NCBI GenBank assembly: GCA_029817715.1
Contig: JARUPY010000252.1
Location: forward strand, 2,790,001 to 2,854,000
Source: Melastoma dodecandrum
Taxonomy: Eukaryota > Streptophyta > Magnoliopsida > Myrtales > Melastomataceae
Direction: 5' to 3'
Length of the DNA stretch: 64,000 nt
In this document: piece by piece, positions 1 to 12,148 of the stretch
How the letters are laid out: each line of letters begins with the position of its first letter
How positions within the stretch are numbered: position 1 is the stretch's first letter
Position numbers and translations under genes: made by a program
The notes under the pieces: generated by a model
What the model was told of the DNA's origin: nothing
What the model saw: the letters and a program-made list of their open reading frames with translations, nothing else
Database searches by the model: none

Positions 1-1
1 C

Positions 2-106
2 TTCCGGAGGGATCAACGCCTAGTTGCGGCCCCAAATGATTATTCCTACCCTGGCACGGCGTCCTTCTCAGAGCGCCGGGTTATAGCTCCGGACCGTGGC
101 TTGTAG
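2..106 (+). CDS. C-terminal end of an unidentified gene (5' part outside window)
   Basis: The frame starting at base 2 is open from the window edge to a TAG at 104-106 and encodes 34 residues ending in ERRVIAPDRGL. The composition looks coding, and the stop is followed by AT-rich sequence and then a promoter-like block. I read it as the last exon of a gene entering from the left. Gene order in Arabidopsis (AT-hook gene next to a polyadenylate-binding-protein-interacting protein gene, from memory) suggests one candidate, but nothing in these residues proves it. It could also be a chance open frame, since only 105 bases are visible. Confidence 0.4.
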   Translation, partial: FRRDQRLVAAPNDYSYPGTASFSERRVIAPDRGL

Positions 107-245
107 CAATAAGAAAAGGAAAGAAAAGGCATTAGGAATGAGTTGTGCAAATTTGTAGGCTTATTGATGATAATGCTTTGCCATCTATTTATTTATAGTT
201 ACACCCCACGATTTAGCCTTTTGCTTTTTACGAGATTGGAATCGG

Positions 246-368
246 TGGGCCTAGTGATGTCGGGTTCCCATTGTTGGGCCGAATGGGCCATCCGTCTGCG
301 AAATGTATTTGGGCCGATGGGCCCAATGGGCCCAAAGAACAATGACGAAAAAGCCCCCAAGTTGGGCT
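246..368 (+). promoter_or_regulatory. Cluster of site II (TGGGCC/TGGGCT) promoter elements
   Basis: Six TGGGCC hexamers start at 246, 275, 284, 310, 318 and 327, and a TGGGCT lies at 363. TGGGCY (site II/UP1) elements are known TCP-factor targets in promoters of plant housekeeping and growth genes. The cluster sits between the upstream gene end and the start of the AT-hook transcription unit. A telo-box-like AAACCCTAAC lies about 160 bases downstream near 529-538, the usual pairing. I infer that it drives the AT-hook gene. Confidence 0.6.
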
Positions 369-1597
369 ACATTATTCTCCATTAATTTGAGTTCACTCAC
401 GCCTTTACCAATTTACAGCGAGTCTAATAAAATAGTGACTTTCGACACAAATGCTTAATTTTATAATAAAAAATATTATTAATATTATTATATGGTCTGG
501 GTTTTAATGTACAAACTTACCCAAAAATGAAACCCTAACATCCTTCATTCCTTCGACCACCCCCACCAAATTCCGAGGATCCGTCCGCCCCTGATATCTG
601 ATTCTGTCTGTTAATTTGTCTTTTTTTTGGTAATCGCCTGGGTTTTAAAGGTGCACGATTGTTTCCTCTATTTTTTTTTTTAAATTCCTTCATCAGCGTG
701 AGATTTATTTATGATTTATGATTTATTTTTTGGGTTCGTGTTGTGCTATTTAGTTTATTTATTTATGCTGGCTGCTGAGTATTCGCATTAGTTGTGTTGG
801 GTGAGTTTTTTTTTCTGTTTTCGTATGTTGAGTTGGTGAAAGATTGTTTTTTTTGTGGTGCCTTGTCTTGGGGGGAAGGGGGTTTCCTTAGGGGGTGTGG
901 GTCGAAGATTGCTGTAAAGGGCATGAGTGTTAGATGGATTTAGGCTTTTCTTTTGTCACACAGTTGTATTTTGTTAATTTTTGGGTTCTGTTGTTGGAAT
1001 ATTCCTGTTCTGGGTTTGTTTATGGGAGTTCCTTTTTATGTATGCTAGGAAGAGTTGTAAATGTTCTGGGGCTGTGACAACTTGCATTGGGAAATTTAGC
1101 TCTTCGTTTGTGGCCTGTAGTAATGTACAAATAGAGTAGAGGCCCAGAGGGTGATATGATATGGCCTGCTTAATTAGCGAGGGGGCGGACCGTGTCCTCG
1201 GAGGACTAATGTAGGAGGTGGGGTAGATAAGATCACTTTGGGAATTCCTTGAGGGTGAGATTCTATGGTTTGACTTGACTGTGGATGCATGAAAGCGTTA
1301 AGAGAGGGGGGGGTGCTTAAGTGGCAGTTGGATGTTTTCGAGGATTTGCTTAAGTAGCAGTTGGATGCTTGCCGCGTAGTAGATTCAGATTAATAGACTG
1401 GATCTACAAGTTACTGCATTTATGAATTGTTATAAGCGGTTTATCCCTTGTAAGTTGAAATAATAAGCTTCCTTGAGTCAGTGATTGATGGCTAGGCAAT
1501 TCTTCTGTCACATGGCGTTTACTGTTGTTTGCAGGTTGTACTGTTAAACGGAATGGCCCCTTCTGTTAATGTATGATCTTCTGGTTGTTAACAAAAT
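369..1597 (+). other. Leader region of the AT-hook gene with an inferred 5'UTR intron
   Basis: There is no protein-coding exon here. The stretch is T-rich, as plant leaders and introns are. A good acceptor (polypyrimidine then GCAG) ends at 1534, 63 bases before the start codon, and candidate donors lie near 630-651. This fits a transcript start around 540-600 followed by an intron of roughly 0.9 kb in the 5'UTR. The exact donor and transcript start cannot be fixed from sequence. Confidence 0.45.
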
Positions 1598-2860
1598 ATG
1601 AACCCGGAGACGCCATCGACGGATTATGATGCATCGGCTCTTGGTCCCAGGAAGCGAAAACGGGGCCGTCCGAGGAAGTACCCCATGTTAGAAGATCAAT
1701 CCCCAACTTTTGGTGAAGATGCACAGATTATCAGAAATTTGAACTTGTATGCCGGGGGAAATATTAATGTGCCTCCCGGATTGCAAGTCAATGGAAATCA
1801 GCCACATTCTGTAGGTTCAGTTCAAGCTTCAAACGACATACCGATTGGGCAAACTGTTTCCGGAGTCATTGAAGCGTCATTTGATGGAGGTTATTTGCTC
1901 GTCGTGAGGGCTGGAAAATCAGAGCCTCTCATGAGGGGTGTTGTGTTCAAGCCCGGGCGCTACTTGCCTGTTTCTGCGGAAAATGACGTTGCCCCAGATG
2001 TTAAGATGATCAGGAGGAGTGAAGTTCGTCAGCCGGTTGAGAACCTTAGTAATCTGCGTGCTTCTGGTGGACGCTCTAGAGAGAAGAATGGAGTGGCCTA
2101 TCGCCCGACGTCATTTTCTCCGTCTCCCCTCATGTCTCAAGGTAGCAAGCTACTCCCATCAGGGTCTCCTCCGGCGACGTGCCCAACGCCATTGAGGGGA
2201 AACACCATTCCCATGACACAGCAACCCATCAGTCCTGCAAATGGCTCGATCATAACTAACCAAACCCATACAGTTGCGGTCCAAGACGCTCGCCCTTCGG
2301 CTGTCGCTAGGCTCCCACCCCCAGCTGCCATCCAGGGTCACCATTTCCAAAATGGATCGGCAATGCCCAAGGCGAGGGTTGCAGAAGGTGCTCCGAATCA
2401 ATCGTTGGGAGAGGGGTCACAGACGTGTACATCATTTGAGAACCTCGTGACTGAAGTAATTCAGAGGATTCAGCTTCCCACGCAGGCAGATGGAAATCAA
2501 AATGAGAGCAGTAAGACAGGTGGAAAATCTAGCAGCATCCCGGAAGATGATGTCAGTGATGGCACTGATCAACCTCTCTTCGTTGAGCCATTGCAAACAC
2601 GACAGCCTCTCCTTGCTGGTCACCCAAATATCATCCCCCAGCAGTTGGACCTCGGGAGAACTGCTAAAATGACCCAGCTGTTGCAGGTATTTCAAATCCC
2701 CATCGGCGGTGTATCGTCGTTCTCAAGATTTACTGCAGCTTTCTGGCTCAGACATTTGGTTTTTCTCAAGTTGGGACTAAACTAAAAACTCTTTTGCAAG
2801 GCCGTGCAGGAAAATGCTGCGAGGAATGTGTTTTTGCAGAACCAAAGTAAGCAGGAGTGA
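1598..2860 (+). CDS. AT-hook motif-containing protein
   Basis: Nuclear DNA-binding protein of the plant single AT-hook family resembling Arabidopsis At5g54930 (from memory). Two exons, 1598-2686 and 2801-2860, join in phase 0 to give 382 residues. Without splicing, the frame would run on into a hydrophobic tail and stop at 2785; splicing instead adds AVQENAARNVFLQNQSKQE, which fits the polar C-terminus. Residues 19-29 are a canonical AT-hook with the GRPRK core, which binds the minor groove of AT-rich DNA. A conserved block at about 83-140 (IGQTVSGVIEASFDGGYL onward, ending APDVKMIRR) is the family signature. The middle is low-complexity Pro/Ser/Gln sequence. Promoter elements upstream suggest constitutive expression. 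The target genes are unknown. Confidence 0.8.
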
Positions 2861-3835
2861 AGGGAAGAAATGAGCCACACACACTGGATAGAACATGAAG
2901 ATGGGATGGGAGGCAAGGCAGGTTAATTGGGGGTGTTTAGTCACAGGAGGGACTCCCAGAAAGCGACCTTTTCATTTGTTCCCGATAGGATTTAGGCCAA
3001 ATGACTCTCGCCTTCTCTTAGAAAGGTTTTACGTGGTCGAGAAATAGGCAACTCAATTCTCATCAGATTTTTAAGAGTATAATAAGCCTTGTAGTGTTTA
3101 GCCTCCTGAAAGTTAATTTCCCGTCTTCCCTTGGGAATGGAGGATGTTCATTTAGTCCATATAGCACCACGGATCAACAACCTTTGCCTATCTCAAGAGT
3201 GGAAATTTGCCCAAGAGTGTAGAAGTTTGCAAAAGAAATGGGAAAACAAAATCCAGACAAGAGGATACAAGTCACACATGAGCAAGCCACATGCCAAAAA
3301 AGGAAAAGGAAAAGAAATTCATGACCGGTACCACCTCTCCGTACGAGTCATCAACATAGGGGAGGGACATCTCAGCCTCAAAGGCCCTCTAACCCGCAAC
3401 TAGAGTATGATTCATGGACTTACAATTTTTTTTTTCTTTTCTTTAAATACGGTAGTAGGAACAACAGGAGCACACACTTATCTGACATATTCCCTAAACA
3501 ACATCCTTAAGACATCTCCCCGAGCCATTAAGTCACTTGAGAAGCTCATTTTTCAATTCCCAAGCATCACTGCAAAATGCCCACAGCAATATGTCAATTA
3601 CTAATAAAAATTAATGGCAAGACTTGGTATTACTGTTCTTAAGTACAGATCTAAAGAAATATGTGGGATCAATATTTGAAGTGATTAAAATACCACACAA
3701 TTTCAGATAAGTCATACCATTTATGGGCTGACTATATCTACAGAGTTACTATTATTGCACATTACATGTATTTAGCACCGCCAGGAAGAACAATATAGCA
3801 TTCTCATTCATTTGATCATGGAGAGGGAATACTTC
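2861..3835. other. Convergent intergenic region, 3'UTRs only
   Basis: This lies between the stop of the AT-hook gene (plus) and the stop of the RBP45-like gene (minus). Short open frames at 3131-3403 and 3407-3604 resemble no family I know and overlap the expected 3'UTRs. I see no RNA gene or mobile element. Confidence 0.5.
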
Positions 3836-6800
3836 TCAGAGTTGGGTATTAACTACCTGCTGGGGGGGCTGTTGGTAATTCATTGGCTGCTGATAATTAT
3901 ATCCGGTGTATCCTCCATAATACATGCTGGGATCCTGGGTAGGAGGTGCATAGCCATAAGCCTCGTAGCCTTGTGGATATCCATAGTATCCACCATTCCA
4001 CTGACCCTGCTCTGTTTGAGTCTGAAATTCCAAATAGGTAGAGAATCGAGTCCTTACTGCATCAGAAACAGAAATTAACCATTTATGAAGGTTTTCAGGA
4101 GTCCACATACCTGTTTGTTAGATGGACTGCGTCCCCATGACAGGCGAATGCTTTGTCCACCTAGTTGAGTCCCATTTAACATCAGCAGCGCCTGCTCAGC
4201 ACTTGGCCTTAAAAAAAGCAGAGAGACAATGAGATTACACTCGACAGCAATAATAAATGTATGTCACAATGCTAACCTGCTTGCAAATTGAACAAATCCA
4301 CAACGCTTGCCAGGTGGTATTTTCACATGGTGTAGCTCACCAAATTGGCCAAATAATTGTCTTAAATGGTCATCTGAGACACTAGGATCCAGTCCGCCGA
4401 CAAAAATCTAAAGGCAAATATATTAATTACAGGAGAACACCAGATAGTGATGACTACAAACCAATCAGACATAATGAGCAACCTACACACGCACCGTAGT
4501 ATTGTTTGGATCATTCTCGCCCTGACTAACTTGAGTATTCTGGTAGGAAGCTGCGTCCATAAAAGTGAATACTCCCAATAATGTCAAACAAGTTATAACC
4601 GAACACACCTTCCCCCTCCACACACACACACACACTCTCTTATAAGGCGATGCTGTAATTGACAACCCAAAAAAAAAATACAGGAACATAACAGGATAAA
4701 TGTTGCATGGCACCTTACAAAGCTTTTTTAGGATCAACATCAAAATAGCTTGCTGAGTAACCCATAATAGATAAATGGATCTGAATCAAGAGCCTTTCAT
4801 ACCAACATGGTTCATATTGAAGAGCAAAAGTACTGAATAAGACTAGCACAACAGCCCAACTATTCTAAAGTTGCACGTGCTCAAATAATAAAGAAGCCAA
4901 CAGACAGAGGCATGCTATTAACTTTCACCTTCCCACTAATGGAGGTCATAGAAGGAAAGTCACATATCCCATTGTCCGCAGAAAGAGACTAGGAAGTAGA
5001 ATATTTGCTATCGGAACCAATAAGAGGCAATGACAAGTTGTGCAGATGTGCCGTACTGGTCAGGCAGAGCAACACGGCCATACAAGGTTAACAAAAGAGA
5101 GAAATATCCATACCATCTACAACTGCATAACCTACTGGTAGTTCAAGATTTTACAGTCGAATTTTAGAAATAGAAGACACAGACTAAGATAATGGAGATG
5201 AACCTCTCAGAATCACTCTATACCTATCAACAGTAACCCAATCATACCGAGAGGTTCCATCTGGTAAGAAAACAATGGCTGTATTATTTCTGAAATAGTA
5301 GCAAGGGAAGCAAGGACCAAGGTCATGGGACTATAAGGACCTTAAATGCAAAGCCAGAAAGAAATGGTAGCTAAAGGTCGAAAAAAACTTAAACTGAGAA
5401 GACAGATGCTTGGGACTTTTAGGTAAATAAATCTGGAATGAAATAAAGGGAAGCTTGATTGGCATAGTACTCAATCTGAAGGTAAAGTAATGCTAAGCTC
5501 ATGAATCATTATAAGAGATCTTAAGAAAGTAAGTAGAAGCTTTTGAAAGTGAAGTACTTTAAAATGTAGCATAACAATGCTACAAAGGAACAAACTCCGG
5601 AGGTAAACAAAAAACTGACCTAAAATGAGCCACGGTTTACAGTGGTATCATTTCAGCCGATATCAGTTGCAGGCCCTCCAAAATGAGAGCCTCTGGACGC
5701 CCTGCTTTGAGAGAACATGAGTTCTATATAAGTCTTTGAATGTTTGGATACAATTAAAGGCGACCAAGCTTAAGGTAATTACTGCTGAATTTATGTAAAC
5801 TTGAGCTATCTTCCGAAAGGAGACCTAACGTGTTAAGGAAGAAAACCACATCGGAAATCTCAAACCCCATGCGCCATCATACGGGGGTAGTCAAACAAAC
5901 AAAATCAAAGTAGCAACATCAGGAGATCAGGATGCTCTTCCAAAAAGTAGAAGTGAGTGGAAGCAGCAGAACTATCCGAAAGACATACCGTTCTGAAATT
6001 GCTGACCAGTAATGGACTTCTTGTTTGCAGCTGGCCCAATCCTCATAGGTCGAGATGAACAGTACATGCCATTCATTTCAGTCATGGCTCGCATTTGTTC
6101 GCTCTCATCCCCAAACCTAACGAAACCATAGCCCTTGGGACGACCAGTCAACTTGTCCATAACAATCTTAGCACCTTTCACAGATGGGTAGTGAGCCTTA
6201 AAGATCTCCTGCATCATGACATCAGTCACATCGGAAGCCAAATCGCCGACAAATATTGTATATTCAGGGCCATCATCTTGACGCTTATCGCCTTGGCCAA
6301 GTGTTGCCCAGTTCATCCGGAAATTCTGGTCAGAATTTGGCATCAGCGTGCCGTTGTAGGTCTGCAGAACTCTCTCTGCGGCAGCTCGGCTCAAAAACTC
6401 AACAAATCCATAACCCTCGGGCATCCCAGTCTGCCTGTTCCTGATCACCTTTGCAGAAATGACCTGATATAACCAACCACACCGAGCAAATAAAATGTGA
6501 TAAGACAGCATATGAGAGAAAACAACTAAATATCATCAGCCGGATATGGCAGCGAACGGATAGAGCCAGCCCACTTTTCAAGCACGGTTCCACTCGTTCA
6601 CCAATGAAAGCATAGCCTAACGCTCTAACCATAACCAGTAATAAGAACAACCAGAAGTCATCCTCTTCCACCTCAAGATACTAAACAGAGAGACAATATT
6701 AATCACTAACGGGTACAAAATTATATTCCTTTCTCACAACCCAAATCAACTCATTAGCTATCCATCCAAACAATTTCTCATGTTGTCAGCCAGAGGTCAC

Positions 6801-7179
6801 CATCCCTTCAATATAAAGACAAGTACAATCGCCAAAGAATCCAACAGTCAATTACTACCTCTCCGGTGTGGGCGAAACATCCGAGCAAGTAAGCCTCGTC
6901 CATGTGAGGCTGCAAGTCTCCGATCCAGAGCGACTTGATCTCGAAGGATCCACCTGATCCCTGGAGAGTAGGGACGGCAGCGGCCATGCCGGGGTACTGC
7001 GGCTGCATCTGAGCCGCGGCAGCAGCAGAGACGGGAGGCGGGACGGGCTGAGGAGTCCAACCGGCGGGCGGCGGTACGGGCTGAGACACACCCATCCACG
7101 GCTGCTGCTGCGGCGGTGGCGGCTGCTGTTGGTACGGGTGCTGATGGACGTACGGGTTGTGATGGTCTGGCTGATGCAT
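3836..7179 (-). CDS. RBP45: RBP45/RBP47-type RNA-binding protein with three RRMs
   Basis: Nuclear poly(A)+ RNA-binding protein related to Nam8/TIA-1, thought to act in pre-mRNA maturation and stress granules. Six exons read on the minus strand: 7179-6859, 6463-5989, 4550-4495, 4407-4277, 4207-4111 and 4021-3836. They give 421 residues, close to the roughly 415 of Arabidopsis RBP45C. The N-terminus is rich in His, Pro, Gln and Ala. RRM1 starts at SLWIGDLQPHMDEAY, RRM2 at YTIFVGDLASDVTD and RRM3 at IFVGGLDPSVSDDHL. Each has RNP2/RNP1 aromatic motifs such as GYGFVEF, GYGFVRF and CGFVQF. The C-terminal tail is Gly/Tyr/Gln-rich. The second intron is about 1.4 kb and holds nothing recognisable. The ATG at 7179 is the first in frame before the conserved N-terminus. 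Confidence 0.93.
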
Positions 7180-7576
7180 CGCGGCGGTCGATCAAAGGAG
7201 GGGGAGAATCCCTAACCCTAGGCGCGGAATTCGGGAGGGTCGATCTGGGAGAGGAAATCTAATCTGATCTTGGAAGGCGGGTGTTATTGGCAGGTGCGCT
7301 TCGACGCGGGGAGGGATAAGGGAGGTCCATATAGGGCCCGATGGGCTCCCACCGGGCTGCCTCGTTGTTTGTCATTGTTGGGCCTAAGGCCCAGATTGAG
7401 CTCAAACTTATTGAGAGCGACGTTGTTGCTCGAGAAGTTGAGCACTCGGAATGGATTTCCAAACTTAAATATGATATAGTCGGTGATAATGCTGTTTCAA
7501 GCGTTCATTACATGGACAGACTCAGTTCAAATTCATCGCTGCAAGCAAGGGGCAAAAGGAAGAGAGCAGCTTGATT
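7180..7576 (-). promoter_or_regulatory. RBP45 leader/promoter and VPS22 3' flank
   Basis: A short spacer lies between two minus-strand genes. It holds GGGCCC at about 7336, and a TGGGCC/GGCCCA pair around 7378-7393 near the presumed start of the RBP45-like gene. These are site II-type elements. VPS22 must terminate inside this stretch, so its 3'UTR and the RBP45 promoter probably overlap. Confidence 0.45.
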
Positions 7577-9349
7577 CTATGAATCGGTTTCCCCAGAAGC
7601 AGAAAGAGCAGATACACATGGGAACCAATACCTGCGTCTTCCATCTCTATCCCCATCATCTATCATTGCAAAACCCTCCTGCGAACATGAAAAATTTGAC
7701 CCTATATTATTCGGGTGAAAGTCGGGGTTGATAGTGAAACGCTTCTGCACCAGCACAGAGAATACCTCTAGTAGTGTGTCTAAGGCATCAATGGCTCGGC
7801 CGGAGGTCCATGACAGTCGTCTTTCCACCTCGTCGATCGTCACAAAGCCTTGAGACTACAACATAAGATATAACAGGCCAGCCAATTATTAAAAAAAAAT
7901 TCTCTAAAAAGATAAAATGTTCCGTGTCAACTTGTAGCTGCCTAACAAGCAGACCAAAATTCCGAAAACTGGAAAGGCTCTGGTAGAATACCTGTGCAAG
8001 CTCTATAATTTCATTGTGATCCTTATTTAACTCTGTGGGAACTGATCGCACCAGCTTCTTTTTGCCAACAGATATCACCTCAAACCCACTACCCAATACC
8101 TACACAGAGTAGAGGATAACAATGAACTTAATTCCGGGGGAAGAAACATTGGATGCCACAAAAGAAGGTTATCTCACAAATGCACAAAAAAACTGATCAT
8201 CATCAGTTACTGATAGAGAAGATTCAAACTGCACAAAAGCAATAGCAAGGTGCTAAGGAAGACAGATTCCTTCAGTCAATTTAACTACCTAACTGTTAAT
8301 CATAAGTAAACTGAAGGCAGCACAGAGCAAGAGATAGAACCTCATCTCACTTTCACACCACAAGAATGAGAAGATATTGGAAAATTTGATGACGGACCTT
8401 AAGCTTACTTATGGCACGCAAGCAATCGTCCTCGGACACAGCTTCGCGAGGACCTTTTCTTTTCTGCCTTAGAAGACTACAGAGTTCCTGTAGGTTAATC
8501 AGACCTCCATTGTGAGGTCTTGTCGCCAAGCAGATCTCAACGATTTGCACTCCTGGCTAATCGGTCCCCAGGTGTCAGAACGAGAAAGGGTAGACCCTTG
8601 GGCCAGCAGTCAAAGTGGAAAGATGAAACTCACCAAGTTCGTAATAAAAATCACCAATTCCTAACAGCTCTGCCCAGAAACCTTTGTTCGAGGCCAACGG
8701 ATCGACACCAACCTTAGCACACATCTCATGAAACTGTGACCTGAAGACAGGATTCTTCTTAATATCATTCTGCACACAAAATCCACAATAATTTGATCAA
8801 CGAAGTCACTATAATAACTTAAAGCATTAGAAATCACTCAATTGGAAACACTTTCTATAAGTCAATAACTCAGAAAAACAAATGCAGTAAAGTTATATAA
8901 CACCGACAGCATGTCCAGAAACAACAACATATACAGAGATTCCACATAGTAGATCAATCCAGTTAAACACCACACAAGTACGCATATAAGTGAAAGGTAA
9001 TACTCCACGGTCAGACTTAACCGCACAACCAACAAAGAAATCCAGATAAAATGTCCCGAAATCGAATCAGACCTTATGCTTTCGAGCGAAATCCTCGAGC
9101 TGCAACCGGAAAGTGGCAAGTTGCTCCTTCATGAGATCCGTCCTAAGCTTGGCTACATTTTCTCCGAGCAAACGGTATTGATCCTAACCAATGGCCATAA
9201 TCAAATACCCCCCGCACAAACACGCACGAGGAAAGGCAACATCCACGATCATAACAAGAAAGCGCGGCGATCCAAGAAAACCATAACCGATTACAAACCC
9301 TAGCAGCCGCAGCCGTCTGCAGACCTCCGATTCCAGGACGCCTTCTCAT
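7577..9349 (-). CDS. VPS22: ESCRT-II subunit VPS22 (SNF8/EAP30)
   Basis: Subunit of the ESCRT-II complex, which acts with VPS25 and VPS36 on endosomes to sort ubiquitinated membrane proteins into multivesicular bodies. Seven exons on the minus strand: 9349-9299, 9183-9073, 8769-8634, 8552-8398, 8099-7992, 7855-7766 and 7678-7577. They give 250 residues, the length of the Arabidopsis protein as I recall it. The N-terminal helical hairpin ([11 protein letters not shown], then [14 protein letters not shown]) is followed by the tandem winged-helix region, with conserved stretches [20 protein letters not shown] and [17 protein letters not shown]. The last exon carries [11 protein letters not shown]. 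All junctions keep frame, so the gene looks functional. Expression is presumably constitutive. Confidence 0.95.
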
Positions 9350-9480
9350 TGTGGACGGTCGACGGTCGCCTCTCTGTCAGAACGACGGGGTCGAAGTGGT
9401 CGAGAACGAGTCAAGTATGAAATTGATGGTTAAATAAATAGTAAAATATATTTATTTGGCTTGGACGACATTACAATAAA

Positions 9481-9552
9481 ATCAGAGTGGCGCAGCGGAA
9501 GCGTGGTGGGCCCATAACCCACAGGTCCCAGGATCGAAACCTGGCTCTGATA
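9481..9552 (+). tRNA. Initiator tRNA-Met (CAU)
   Basis: 72 bases fold as a complete cloverleaf without an intron. Acceptor arms ATCAGAG and CTCTGAT pair. The anticodon arm is GTGGG, CCCATAA, CCCAC with anticodon CAT. The T loop is GATCGAAAC rather than the elongator GGTTCGAA form, and the 5' base is A; both mark plant initiator tRNA. A T5 run near 9584 could serve as the Pol III terminator. It lies 131 bases upstream of the VPS22 start codon on the opposite strand. Confidence 0.96.
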
Positions 9553-10084
9553 AAACAGAGTTGGCTTCCGATGTGTGGTTTCTCCTTTTTGACCTATTTC
9601 TTTCTTCTTACATCATGGATGATCCTAATTATATCTATCTAATCTTTTTTATCTTTGTCCCTTGCCGTAGGAGTATGCGATGTGGTGGATACCCATCAAC
9701 TCTTAACGACTGAACATCACGATAGACATGATTGGAGGGCTTCAATTCCAAACTAAAATCCTATTTTTATGAAGATAGATGAAGACACAGACAAGAGAAA
9801 CCGAACGTGAGTACCTGTCAGGTTTTCCTACATTCCCTTAATTTAGCATGACCCTCGTTTTACAGGGGAGACTCAATTCCCTACCCCTGAGACGAAGTCT
9901 TCGGGACTTTTCTGTCGAATGAGAGGGAAAGAAAACCAGAGGCAGGCATATCAAATCCCGTTCCTTTTCCTTGTTCCTTCTGACCTCCTGATAGGTGCCT
10001 GCGATCCGGATGTTGGGATCGTGGATTCGCCTTTGATGGTGATTGCATCCTGCGGAGTGCGTGGTTCACCAGAGGGAGATGAAG
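9553..10084 (+). other. Spacer between tRNA and kinase gene; kinase promoter/leader
   Basis: No coding exon is recognisable. The last part is probably the 5'UTR of the kinase. Open frames on either strand here (for example 9881-10099 minus) resemble nothing known and overlap that leader. Confidence 0.4.
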
Positions 10085-11539
10085 ATGAATTGCTTCCATT
10101 GCTGTGATTCTCAGGACAATGTCTCGTCCAGGAAATCCCTGAAGAAGAGCATCCGGGAGTATAAGGATACGAAGAAGCTCGCCTCCTTCGCCAACCTTTC
10201 TTTCAAATCGGGTAGCCGGCAGCGTCCGGGCTTAATCATTGCTGCGTTGTGAATTCTCTGCGTGGAGGGGAAAGAATCTGATGTTTGGTCATTGCAGATA
10301 GCAGCAGGAGGAGGTACATTGCCGAGGAGATCAATAAACTCGGGAAGGGGAATGTCACTGCGCAGATATTTACGTTGAAGGAAATCAATACTGCTACCAA
10401 CAATTTCAAGCCCGAATCTCTCATTGGCGAAGGCGGTTTTGGCAGGGTGTACAAAGGCCACCTCGAGAGCTTAAACAAGGTAACGGAGGGAAAAGTCTCA
10501 AAGCCGATTTGGTTGTGCTTGCCTGGTCCCTTGATCATCATTGATTTCTTCTCCATACTTTTGTAGACTGTTGCGGTCAAACAACTCGACCGGAATGGTT
10601 TCCAAGGCAACCGGGAATTCCTCGTCGAGGTCTTGATTTTAAGTCTGCTTCACCATCAACACCTCGTCAATTTGGTTGGATATTGCTGTGATGGAGATCA
10701 GAGGATTCTAGTGTATGAATACATGGCAAATGGTTCCTTAGAAGATCACCTTCTCGGTCAGTGAATCTCATCAATAACAATTCCTTGTCGGAGGAACAGA
10801 GCATGGAAAGCTAGTTGATGTGATCCGATATATTTATCACAGATTTGCCTCCGGGGAAAAAGGCTCTGGATTGGAACACCAGGATGAAGATCGCTTCGGG
10901 GGCGGCAAAAGGGCTCGAGTACTTGCACGAGAAGGCGGATCCTCCAGTGATATATCGAGACTTCAAGGCATCGAACATCTTGCTCGATGAAGACTTCAAT
11001 TCAAAGCTCTCTGACTTTGGGCTCGCTAAGCTGGGACCCACCGGGGACAAGACCCACGTCTCGACGAGAGTCATGGGCACCTACGGCTACTGCTCGCCAG
11101 AATATGCGCTGACAGGCCAGTTGACTACCATGTCCGACGTGTACAGTTTCGGGGTAGTCTTCCTAGAGATCATCACAGGCAGGAGGGTGATCGACAACTC
11201 GAGACCAACCGAGGAGCAGAACTTGGTGACCTGGGTAAGTCAACATAAATGCAGAATCTTCCATCCTCATGCACAGTGCCATGCTGTGAGAAAATGCATT
11301 AACATTGACGGTTTCAGGCGCAACCGCTGTTCAAGGACAGAAGGAAGTTTACATTAATGGCCGACCCATCGCTGGAAGGGAACTATCCAATAAAGGGTCT
11401 TTACCAAGCGCTCGCTGTCGCCGCCATGTGCCTCCAGGAGGAAGCGAGCACTCGACCTCTGATTGGCGATGTCGTGACCGCACTCGATTTCCTAGCTAAC
11501 AATAAATCGGAAGGGGACTCGGCCCTGCCGGAAGAATAA
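10085..11539 (+). CDS. Receptor-like cytoplasmic kinase, RLCK VII/PBL type (PBL23/24-like)
   Basis: Serine/threonine protein kinase that relays signals from membrane receptor kinases, as PBL proteins do in immunity and growth. Five exons: 10085-10211, 10298-10479, 10567-10756, 10843-11234 and 11318-11539, giving 370 residues. The N-terminus MNCFHCC has Cys3, Cys6 and Cys7 but no Gly2, which suggests palmitoylation rather than myristoylation at the plasma membrane. The kinase domain has the Gly loop GEGGFG at 86-91, the ATP-binding Lys108 in VAVKQ, catalytic loop YRDFKASN (Asp206), DFG at 224-226 and activation segment [22 protein letters not shown] in place of H-R-D is normal for RLCK VII. 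The short C-terminal tail is acidic. Subgroup assignment to PBL23/24 rests on the N-terminus and is less certain than the family. Confidence 0.92.
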
Positions 11540-12148
11540 CTGTCTGCTCATTTCATTCTTGTTTTTTCACAAATTTGGGCGTGTTGTACGCAAAATCAAT
11601 CCCATTCTGAAACTCACTTCCTTCTGAGTTCCGTACATCAATATTTATCAAATACTCCCTCAAGAATGTCGGATGCCTTGTCTTGTCGGCGAGGAAAATG
11701 ACATCTTTTAACACCCCCGACAGAAGATTCGTCACGTCAAGCGGATAGGCTGTCCGAACAGCAACCCGTGCTTTGCTTCCTGGTGTCTCTTGTTTTAAAC
11801 CTTCTAACGTGATTGAAACGGGTTCTTTTTTACCAAATCAGTAAAGTTTTGATGGTGAATCTTGAGGAAAGGTTGTTTCTTGGGGGGGTGTAATGAATCT
11901 GGGTGATCAGAATTACGCCATCGGTTATTACATTCGTGCTGAGGTTCGTCCTCCCCAGACGGGACATCATAGCCATGGAATAACCGATGGACTGAACAAG
12001 CAGCGTCGGCTGTGTCGACAGTGGGAATCCTCTTGGAGGATGAAAGGAACGGTGATATGAATAGGAATAACAGCGGGATACCCCTGCAGCCAGTAGTCTG
12101 TCGAGCAAAGAAAACAGAAGCGGAAGTTGATATCAAATTTAGGACTAC
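11540..12148. other. Kinase 3' flank, no recognised gene
   Basis: The kinase 3'UTR should occupy the first few hundred bases. A plus-strand frame is open from about 11986 to a TAG near 12200 (ending WKVRLQQVLLLTG) without a convincing start, and a minus-strand frame covers 11804-12136. Neither resembles a known family. I see no repeat or RNA gene. Confidence 0.35.

Noticed and set aside
6848..7195. Arg/Ala-rich minus frames beside the RBP45 start
   Set aside because: They are other frames of the GC-rich first exon, which encodes the Pro/Gln/Ala-rich N-terminus.
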